Below the pieces are notes generated by a model that was not told the origin of the DNA, made no database searches, and was given only the letters and a program-made list of their open reading frames with translations. From Lachnospiraceae bacterium (GTDB taxonomy: Bacteria > Bacillota > Clostridia > Lachnospirales > Lachnospiraceae), in the NCBI GenBank assembly GCA_017517305.1, contig JAFWZV010000011.1:1-38191 (forward strand): a stretch of DNA of 38,191 nt. Direction: 5' to 3'. This document shows positions 32,601 through 38,191 of the stretch, piece after piece (within the stretch, counting starts at the first letter, position 1; each line of letters starts with the position of its first letter). The position numbers and the translations under genes are program-made.

Positions 32601-33400
32601 AAGCTACTTACACCATGGAGGCAACGGATAAGGCAGGCAACATCACTACCGTTACTGTAACCATGAAGCCTATTAAGGAGTTGGCGAAAGTAACTGAAAA
32701 TCTTGGTAACCATAACGTTACCTCTGCCGATGCCCCTGCTCTGGAAGAATTGGTAGAAATGTTAGATGAATTGATTGCCGATCCAGACACCTCTGATGAT
32801 GGCGAAAAAGAAACCTTACAACAGCACAAAGTTATTGCAGAAGGTTTGCTTGAAACCATCGACGAAGTAGCTAAGGCAACCGATACTGAGAATACCGAAA
32901 AGGTTAAGGATGTTACCGCTGATAATGTAACACTGGAAGATAACACCAATTTAGAAAAGGCAAAAACTGACTTAAAGAAAGCCCTTGAGGACAATGATGG
33001 CAACTACACCGAAGATGAAAAGAAGGCCATTCAGGCCGAGATTAAGCGTATCGATGATGCCCTTGAGGTTATTGGCAATGTAGAAGCAGTTAAAACGCTT
33101 ATTGACAAGCTTCCTGACACCATCAAGAAGGAAGATGAAGAGAATATTAAGGCGGCTGACCATGCATACAATGCTCTTTCCGACTACGAGAAATCCCTTG
33201 TTGGCGAAGATGCAAAGAAAGCACTGAAAGATGCAAAGGTGGCTTTAGCAGATATGAACAAGCCAGCTGATCCTAACTTACCTGCAACAGGCGACAATAG
33301 CAACCTTTGGTTGTGGGTAGCTCTACTGTTCGTAAGCGGTATGGGGATTTTGGGGATTGCTTTGTATGGCCGTAAAAGAAGAATAACAAGCAAAAGATAA
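29693..33400 (+). CDS. LPXTG-anchored surface protein with beta-helix and Ig-like domains
   Basis: A 1235-residue cell-wall protein, probable adhesin. A signal peptide (1-31) ends in Ala-Phe-Ala-Ala-Gly. Residues about 130-310 are right-handed beta-helix-like repeats, each with a phrase like Phe-Asn-Met-Tyr-Gly-Gly-Ser-Ile followed by Asn and then Gly-Gly-Gly-Val. At about 390-430 there is a Cys/His-rich segment, suggesting a metal site. About 470-640 are MBG/Ig-like units (YNGTERKPDISV, DADTYTVTIKG). Further Ig-like modules run to about 1000, and a charged helical stalk spans about 1000-1190. LPATG at 1196-1200, a hydrophobic helix and Arg/Lys tail form the sortase signal. No sortase is in the window. 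RBS GGAGGGAAGGAT precedes the ATG. Confidence 0.88.
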   Translation: MKVKKQFTKKLLGIVLCMALMLAYIPLTAFAAGEHSHPNCGATHTDIGDHTGACSDITWTKWESANSMPTEAGAYYLDKDVTLSSSWEIPEGTQISLCLNGHSVSGNDTVRVVTINKNATLNLCDCSAGQTGKITEGYRSDYSGAGVLVSQNSTFNMYGGSIVKNNTPKSGGGVYVFRGNFNMYGGLVSENTAYSGAGVCNNNGTISIYAGYITKNIASGMGGGVDNSGKFYMTGGTISENEVTSYQQYCYGGGVLHNSGIFEMCGGSISENNAEKGVGIYVAHGSKWLVSGTSAINDAIYLNSNEYGTSYITVSGALNDGASFDATNRGVGETIVIGTDEYSITEIDAAKFKTDVGRIIFDKNENRLVVCNDLHPEYEDGACKTCGTECEHSLVYESNQNVITERCNAQSNCGHEAKATLSAHLQIYNGSPLTPATISYSDGWRGERVENSAIAYSQNTDVGTATASVLIEGKTITTNFTISPEDIDSTTITINPTSVDYNGTERKPDISVNYGGTPLTENTDYTLSWDKAGLKDADTYTVTIKGMGNFAYETQRTFDIREKEIEFAWGGVNYLTYTGQLTLPEVTATNLADGDTCQVLVSVVETVDGAGINPGKWTARITGLSNGNYKLPVNSSVPLEVEYTIYAQQTAPEVSGVGETIKGKNDGYISGLTTEMEYATEPTRVNSAYTKITDPDMIFAPGTYYVRYVAKDYYYSSPYTEVTVAEGRNLAVTLPSADEQIGYTMEADKTSLSYQDDVLITLGLKEGYSRSERFAIYNNGVDVTDRFVFATNSLTLTGVTEDVKLTIAEGSFNDIADPTAVIDIKGNKWTSFWNNLTFGLFFKETQDVTITADDVGGGVKTIQYYLSNTELELDEVRSITDWVDYKGTFKINPDNKYVVYAKITDNGGNVIHINSDGVVLDATPPAINGIENGKTYYTTQKVIVTDKNIVTITLNGNPASENITLEGNKEATYTMEATDKAGNITTVTVTMKPIKELAKVTENLGNHNVTSADAPALEELVEMLDELIADPDTSDDGEKETLQQHKVIAEGLLETIDEVAKATDTENTEKVKDVTADNVTLEDNTNLEKAKTDLKKALEDNDGNYTEDEKKAIQAEIKRIDDALEVIGNVEAVKTLIDKLPDTIKKEDEENIKAADHAYNALSDYEKSLVGEDAKKALKDAKVALADMNKPADPNLPATGDNSNLWLWVALLFVSGMGILGIALYGRKRRITSKR

Positions 33401-33415
33401 AAAATCCATTAGTAT

Positions 33416-33447
33416 AGGCGGTAGTGATTTGCTCACTACCGCCTTTG
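33416..33447 (+). terminator. Terminator of the surface protein gene
   Basis: GGCGGTAGTGA (33417-33427) and TCACTACCGCC (33433-33443) form an 11-bp stem with a short T run. Confidence 0.85.
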
Positions 33448-33545
33448 ATTATCAAAGTAATTTACTTCTGTTGATTGTCATCATTTTGGAAGGTTGAAAA
33501 GATATTTTTATTATATAAAAACATACATAAATCAAGGAAAACAAA

Positions 33546-33574
33546 TTGACATTACGGAATATTAGCTATATCAT
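33546..33574 (+). promoter_or_regulatory. Promoter of pyrBI
   Basis: TTGACA (33546-33551), 17 bp, TATCAT (33569-33574). Transcription near 33581 gives a short leader of about 40 nt containing CTGC-T6-GCAG. Confidence 0.72.
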
Positions 33575-33620
33575 AGTACGTAGTAAAAATCTGCTTTTTT
33601 GCAGAGGATAGGAGATACTG

Positions 33621-34538
33621 ATGAAGCATTTAATTGACCCAACTGATTTAACAGTTCAAGAGATTGATGACATATTAGATTTGGCTATAGATATAATTAA
33701 TGATAAGGAAAAATATCAGGATGCTTGTAAGCGTAAGAAGCTTGCAACTCTATTTTTTGAACCAAGTACAAGAACCCGTCTTAGCTTTGAAGCTGCTATG
33801 ATGGAGTTAGGTGGTAATGTGCTTGGTTTTTCTTCTGCTGATTCATCATCAACAGCAAAGGGTGAAAGCGTGGGAGATACCATTAGAACTGTGGGCTGCT
33901 ATGCAGATATAATTGCTATGCGACATCCTAAGGAGGGTGCTCCATTGCTTGGTTCTTTTGTATCAGAGGTACCTATTATTAATGCTGGTGATGGCGGACA
34001 CAATCACCCAACTCAGACCCTTACGGATTTGCTTACAATTAAGCGAGAGAAGGGGAGACTTAACAATTTTACTATTGGCTTATGTGGAGATTTAAAGTTT
34101 GGACGAACTGTACACTCACTTATCAAGGCTTTATCCAGATACGAGGGTATAAAGTATGTGCTTATTTCTCCAAATGAGCTTAAGGTTCCAGAATATATTA
34201 TCACAGAAGTGTTTAAGAAGAATAATATAGAGTATAAAGAGGTTACCACTATGGAGGAGGTTATGGATGAGCTTGACATCATCTATATGACCAGAGTCCA
34301 GAAGGAGAGATTCTTTAACGAGGCTGACTATATTCGTTTGAAGGATACTTATATCTTAGATAAGAGTAAGCTTAAGACTGCAAAGCCAGATCTTTCTATT
34401 CTTCACCCACTTCCAAGAGTAAATGAGATTTCTACAGATGTGGATAGCGACCCAAGAGCATGCTATTTTAGACAGGCTTTAAATGGCAAATATGTTCGTA
34501 TGGCTCTTATTATGACTATGTTGGAGGTGACTGTGTAA
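33621..34538 (+). CDS. pyrB: Aspartate carbamoyltransferase catalytic subunit
   Basis: A 305-residue enzyme condensing carbamoyl phosphate and aspartate to carbamoyl-aspartate, the first committed step of pyrimidine synthesis. The carbamoyl-phosphate motif STRTR is at 49-53, HPTQ is in the middle, and the aspartate-binding HPLPRVNEI is near the C-terminus. This contrasts with the altered motifs of the other transcarbamylase in this window. The stop overlaps the start of pyrI by one base (TAATG), so the two subunits are coupled, matching the PyrB-PyrI holoenzyme. RBS AGGATAGGAG precedes the ATG. Confidence 0.97.
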   Translation: MKHLIDPTDLTVQEIDDILDLAIDIINDKEKYQDACKRKKLATLFFEPSTRTRLSFEAAMMELGGNVLGFSSADSSSTAKGESVGDTIRTVGCYADIIAMRHPKEGAPLLGSFVSEVPIINAGDGGHNHPTQTLTDLLTIKREKGRLNNFTIGLCGDLKFGRTVHSLIKALSRYEGIKYVLISPNELKVPEYIITEVFKKNNIEYKEVTTMEEVMDELDIIYMTRVQKERFFNEADYIRLKDTYILDKSKLKTAKPDLSILHPLPRVNEISTDVDSDPRACYFRQALNGKYVRMALIMTMLEVTV

Positions 34539-34951
34539 TGAAGATTGAAAGTATACAGAATGGAATTGTATTAGATCATATAACAGCGGGGAAAGCTCTT
34601 CTTGTATACCATGATTTAGGATTAGATAAGCTGGACTGTAGTATCGGTTTGTTGCAGAATGTAAAAAGTAGCAAGATGGGCAAAAAGGATATTCTTAAGA
34701 TTCATCAGATGTATGATATTAACCTTGATGTGTTAGGATATATCGACCCAGACATTACAGTTAGCATTATAAAGGATGGTCAGACCATAGAGAAGAAGAA
34801 GCTTAAGCTTCCGGAAAGGCTTACAAATATAAAAAAGTGTAAGAATCCACGTTGTATAACCTCTGTAGAACAGGATATTCCTCACATTTTCAAGTTAACT
34901 GACGAGGAAAATCGAATTTATCGATGCATATATTGCGAAGCAGATAAATAA
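34538..34951 (+). CDS. pyrI: Aspartate carbamoyltransferase regulatory subunit
   Basis: A 137-residue allosteric subunit that binds CTP/ATP and holds the catalytic trimers together. The C-terminal zinc domain shows four Cys in the family pattern (CKNPRC followed after a gap by CIYC). The N-terminal nucleotide-binding domain starts Ile-Glu-Ser-Ile-Gln-Asn-Gly-Ile-Val-Leu-Asp-His-Ile. Length is slightly under the enteric form. A PyrI subunit implies feedback control at the protein level. No PyrR binding element was recognised before pyrB. Confidence 0.95.
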   Translation: MKIESIQNGIVLDHITAGKALLVYHDLGLDKLDCSIGLLQNVKSSKMGKKDILKIHQMYDINLDVLGYIDPDITVSIIKDGQTIEKKKLKLPERLTNIKKCKNPRCITSVEQDIPHIFKLTDEENRIYRCIYCEADK

Positions 34952-34977
34952 ACATAGTAAGTAGAATGTTTTTTATA

Positions 34978-35005
34978 TTTACATTTTTTACGAATGTGGT
35001 ATAAT
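34978..35005 (+). promoter_or_regulatory. Extended -10 promoter of murA
   Basis: TTTACA (34978-34983), 16 bp, TATAAT (35000-35005) preceded by TG one base upstream (TGGTATAAT), the extended -10 form. Confidence 0.72.
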
Positions 35006-35053
35006 TTATAAGACTATGTAAAATGTCCTAACTATAGGACTACGAGGTGTGGA

Positions 35054-36358
35054 ATGGAAAAGTATGTTATAAAGGGCGGCCAGGTTCTTGAGGGAGAGGT
35101 CACCATTGCAGGAGCTAAGAACGCTGCATTAGGTATCTTAGCTGCAGCTGTTCTCACAGATGAGGAATGTATTATCGAGAATGTTCCTTATGTTGAGGAT
35201 ACAAAGGTGCTTCTTGCGGCTATAGAGAATATTGGCGCCAAGGTTAAATATATAGATGAACACACGGTTTCAATATGTGGCGGAAGTATACAGGATGATG
35301 AGTACTTATGTGTAGATGATGAGTACATAAGAAAGATTAGAGCATCCTATTATTTACTTGGTGCATTGCTAGGAAAGTTTAACAGAGCACAGGTAGCACT
35401 TCCAGGAGGCTGTGATATCGGACTTAGACCTATTGACCAGCACATCAAGGGCTTTGAGGCTCTCGGTGCAACAGTTGATATAGATAATGGTGGAAAGGTT
35501 GTTGCCAAGGCAGAAAAGCTTGTAGGTAATCATATTTACCTTGATGTGGTAACTGTTGGTGCGACTATTAATATTATGATGGCAGCAGCTCTTGCAGAGG
35601 GTAAGACAACTATAGAGAATGCTGCAAAGGAGCCACATATAGTTGATGTGGCAAACTTCCTTAACAGTATGGGTGCTAATATTAAGGGTGCCGGTACTGA
35701 TGTTATAAGAATTCGTGGAGTGCAGAAGCTTAAGGGTACTTGCTACTCTATTATTCCTGACCAGATTGAGGCAGGTACATTTATGACTATGGCTGCCGCT
35801 ACAGGTGGCAATATATTAATTAAGAATGTTATTCCTAAGCACCTGGAGGCTATTACCTCTAAGCTTAACGAGATTGGTGCAAAGGTTATAGAGTATGATG
35901 ATTCAGTAAGAGTTATGGCAGATGGAAGACTTAAGTGTACACAGATTAAGACACTTCCTTATCCTGGATTCCCTACAGATATGCAACCTCAGATGGCGGT
36001 TACATTGGCTCTTTCACAGGGAACAAGTGTTATCACAGAGAGTATATTTGAGAATCGTTTCAAATATGTTAATGAGCTTGCTCGTATGGGAGCTAGAATT
36101 AAGGTAGAGGGACAGTCTGCTATTATTAATGGTATTGAAAGATATACAGGAGCTAGTCTTGTGGCGCCTGACCTTAGAGCTGGAGCGGCTTTGGTTATTG
36201 CAGCCTTAGCGGCAGATGGCTTTAGTACTATAGAAGATATTAAGTACGTTTTACGTGGCTATGAGAATTTTGACGGTAAGATAAGGGACCTAGGTGGCAT
36301 GATTCAAGTAGTAGATTCTGACAAAGAAGTTCAGAAATTCAAATTAATGGTAGGTTAA
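35054..36358 (+). CDS. murA: UDP-N-acetylglucosamine 1-carboxyvinyltransferase
   Basis: A 434-residue cytoplasmic enzyme that adds enolpyruvate to UDP-GlcNAc, the first committed step of peptidoglycan synthesis and the target of fosfomycin. The catalytic Cys is kept (Cys120 in LPGGCDIGLRPID), as is Lys22 in GAKNAALG. A Cys here predicts the enzyme is fosfomycin-sensitive, unlike the Cys-to-Asp variants. Firmicutes often have two paralogues (MurA and MurZ); which one this is cannot be told from the sequence. A weak ribosome site GAGGTG precedes the ATG. metG starts 20 bases after the stop, with no terminator between. Confidence 0.96.
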   Translation: MEKYVIKGGQVLEGEVTIAGAKNAALGILAAAVLTDEECIIENVPYVEDTKVLLAAIENIGAKVKYIDEHTVSICGGSIQDDEYLCVDDEYIRKIRASYYLLGALLGKFNRAQVALPGGCDIGLRPIDQHIKGFEALGATVDIDNGGKVVAKAEKLVGNHIYLDVVTVGATINIMMAAALAEGKTTIENAAKEPHIVDVANFLNSMGANIKGAGTDVIRIRGVQKLKGTCYSIIPDQIEAGTFMTMAAATGGNILIKNVIPKHLEAITSKLNEIGAKVIEYDDSVRVMADGRLKCTQIKTLPYPGFPTDMQPQMAVTLALSQGTSVITESIFENRFKYVNELARMGARIKVEGQSAIINGIERYTGASLVAPDLRAGAALVIAALAADGFSTIEDIKYVLRGYENFDGKIRDLGGMIQVVDSDKEVQKFKLMVG

Positions 36359-36378
36359 TTAAGGGGGTACAATAAAAC

Positions 36379-38191
36379 ATGGCAAAGAAACCATATTATA
36401 TTACAACGGCTATAGCTTATACTTCAGGAAAGCCTCATATAGGTAACACTTACGAAGTAGTTTTAGCTGACAGTATCGCAAGATACAAGAGATTTGTGGG
36501 TTATGATGTAAGATTCCAGACTGGTACAGATGAGCATGGTCAGAAGATTGAGATCAAGGCATTTGAGAGTCTTAACACTCCTAAGGAGTTCGTAGACGAG
36601 GTATCAGGACAGATTAAGTCTATCTGGGATTTAATGAATACATCCTATGATAAGTTTATCAGAACTACTGATCCTGATCATGAAAAGCAGGTTCAGAAGA
36701 TTTTCAAGAAGCTCTATGACCAGGGCGATATTTATAAGGGTGAGTATGAGGGTATGTACTGTACTCCATGTGAGTCATTCTTCACATCAGCACAGCTTGT
36801 AGATGGCAAATGTCCTGATTGTGGAAGAGAGTGTCATCCAGCTAAGGAGGAGGCTTATTTCTTCAAGCTTAGCAAATATGCTGATAGACTTATTGACCAT
36901 ATTAACTCACATCCAGAGTTTATTCAGCCAGAGTCTAGAAAGAATGAGATGATGAACAATTTCCTCATTCCTGGACTTCAGGATTTATGTGTATCAAGAA
37001 CCTCATTTAAGTGGGGTATACCAGTAGAGTTTGACCCAGGACATGTTATCTATGTATGGATAGATGCATTATCAAACTACATAACTGGTCTTGGATATGA
37101 TGTAGATGGCGAAAGTGATGAGCTTTATAGACGTTACTGGCCAGCAGACCTTCACCTTATTGGTAAGGATATATTGAGATTCCACACTATTTACTGGCCT
37201 ATTATGCTTATGGCATTAGGACAGCCACTTCCAAAGCAGATTTTTGGACATCCATGGCTTATCCAGAGTGATGGAAAGATGAGTAAGTCTCGTGGAAATG
37301 TTATCTATGCAGATGACATGGTAGACTTCTTCGGTGTTGATGCAGTTAGATACTTTGTTCTTCATGAGATGCCATTTGAGAATGATGGTGTTATCTCTTG
37401 GGAGCTTGTAATAGAGAGAATTAATGCAGAGCTTGCTAATACACTTGGAAACCTTGTTAACAGAACTATTTCTATGTCTAACAAGTATTTTGACGGTGTA
37501 GTAACTAATGCAGGTGAGCACCAGCCAGTAGATGATGAGCTTCGTGAAGTAGTTGTTAATACAAGACTTAAGGTAAATACAGCTATGGACAAGCTTAAGG
37601 TTGCTGATGCAATGACTGAGATATTTAATCTCTTTAAGAGATGTAATAAGTACATCGATGAGACTATGCCTTGGGCTCTTGCTAAGGAAGAGGATCAGAA
37701 GGACAGACTTAACACAGTATTATATAACTTAGTGGAGAGTATTACTGTAGGTGCTACACTTCTTGAGCCATTTATGCCTGAGACATCAGAGAAGATTTTA
37801 AAGCAGCTTAACACTGAGAAGAGAAGAGTAACTGAGCTTTCACAGTTCGGACTTTATCCATCAGGTAACGAGGTGACTTCTGAGCCAGAGATTCTTTTTG
37901 CAAGAATTGATGCAGCAGCTATGTTAGATGAGATTGAGAAGAAGTTCCCATCTAAGGTTGAGGTAGAGGAAGAGAAGAAGGAAGAAGAAAAGCCTAAGAA
38001 AAAGGAAAGACCTGAGCTTAAGATTCCTACTCTTGATGCAGTAGTTAAGGAGCAGATTACTATTGAGGAGTTCGATAGAATGCAGCTTCAGATGGGAGAA
38101 ATTCTCTCATGTGAGGAGGTAAAGGATTCTAAGAAGCTTCTTTGCTCACAGGTACAGATTCAGGGAAGAGTTCTTCAGATTGTATCTGGTA
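36379..38191 (+). CDS. metG: Methionyl-tRNA synthetase (3' end outside window)
   Basis: The frame from ATG at 36379 stays open for 604 codons to the right edge. It charges methionine to tRNA-Met. Class I marks are HIGN at 20-23 (variant of HIGH) and KMSKS at 300-304. The zinc knuckle shows CTPC and CPDC followed by Gly-Arg-Glu-Cys. After a Lys/Glu-rich linker (about 530-555) the C-terminal tRNA-binding OB-fold domain begins (Phe-Asp-Arg-Met-Gln-Leu-Gln-Met-Gly-Glu-Ile) and is cut off by the edge. AAGGGGG at 36361-36367 is the ribosome site. Likely co-transcribed with murA. Confidence 0.96.
   Translation, partial: MAKKPYYITTAIAYTSGKPHIGNTYEVVLADSIARYKRFVGYDVRFQTGTDEHGQKIEIKAFESLNTPKEFVDEVSGQIKSIWDLMNTSYDKFIRTTDPDHEKQVQKIFKKLYDQGDIYKGEYEGMYCTPCESFFTSAQLVDGKCPDCGRECHPAKEEAYFFKLSKYADRLIDHINSHPEFIQPESRKNEMMNNFLIPGLQDLCVSRTSFKWGIPVEFDPGHVIYVWIDALSNYITGLGYDVDGESDELYRRYWPADLHLIGKDILRFHTIYWPIMLMALGQPLPKQIFGHPWLIQSDGKMSKSRGNVIYADDMVDFFGVDAVRYFVLHEMPFENDGVISWELVIERINAELANTLGNLVNRTISMSNKYFDGVVTNAGEHQPVDDELREVVVNTRLKVNTAMDKLKVADAMTEIFNLFKRCNKYIDETMPWALAKEEDQKDRLNTVLYNLVESITVGATLLEPFMPETSEKILKQLNTEKRRVTELSQFGLYPSGNEVTSEPEILFARIDAAAMLDEIEKKFPSKVEVEEEKKEEEKPKKKERPELKIPTLDAVVKEQITIEEFDRMQLQMGEILSCEEVKDSKKLLCSQVQIQGRVLQIVSG

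Noticed and set aside
33591-33604. Attenuator in the pyrB leader (CTGC, six T, GCAG)
   Set aside because: The stem is only four bases, no leader peptide or competing stem is visible, and no PyrR-binding consensus was recognised.

Overview
The window looks like a chromosomal segment of a low-GC, flagellated anaerobe of the Clostridia, most likely Lachnospiraceae (Roseburia/Butyrivibrio/Lachnospira-like). The basis is AT-rich DNA with AGA-dominated arginine codons, strong AGGAGG ribosome sites, a GH94 cellobiose phosphorylase and a glycogen phosphorylase, an S-box (SAM-I) riboswitch before metK, sigma-D type flagellar promoters, SpoIID/SpoIIQ-like proteins and an LPXTG surface protein. The genus cannot be fixed from the sequence alone. 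No IS element, integrase, CRISPR-cas locus, tRNA or rRNA was seen.

Layout. 1-131: tail of a hydrolase-like gene. 132-1047: gene-free, with a seven-copy array of 33-34 bp hairpin units at a strict 71-72 bp period. 1048-4484: glycogen phosphorylase and a sugar isomerase/epimerase-like TIM barrel. 4593-5924: a short SpoIID-like protein and a catalytically degenerate SpoIIQ-like LytM protein. 6000-8693: a PerR/Fur-type repressor with a Fur-like box on its own promoter, a degenerate-GGDEF/intact-EAL phosphodiesterase, and acyl carrier protein. 8834-13211: cellobiose phosphorylase (minus), a small membrane-anchored protein, a candidate structured RNA, and aldose 1-epimerase (minus). 13592-15856: a lone Big_5-like domain protein (minus), a G5-M23 murein hydrolase and a hemolysin III family protein. 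15952-22334: a flagellar block made of a large FliK-like/DUF6240-like protein, DNA polymerase IV, flagellin and FliS. 22375-25283: HIT hydrolase, an LCP-family wall-polymer ligase and TraX (minus). 25365-27850: SAM riboswitch, metK and an unusual transcarbamylase. 27851-28223: a second, four-copy array of the same hairpin repeat in the opposite orientation. 28224-33400: a small membrane protein, a TetR regulator with a perfect palindrome at its promoter, and a 1235-residue LPATG-anchored surface protein that looks like an accessory module. 33621-38191: pyrB-pyrI, murA and metG, the last running off the end.

How it fits together. Glycogen phosphorylase, cellobiose phosphorylase and mutarotase serve phosphorolytic use of glucans and cello-oligosaccharides. 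The sigma-D promoters tie the 1033-residue protein, and by a one-base gap DNA polymerase IV, to flagellin and FliS. metK and the transcarbamylase probably share the SAM-controlled transcript. The least explained items are the two phased hairpin arrays, the 126-nt nested hairpin at 12034-12159, the sigma-D promoter embedded in a terminator-like hairpin that masks a ribosome site, and the transcarbamylase with changed substrate loops.
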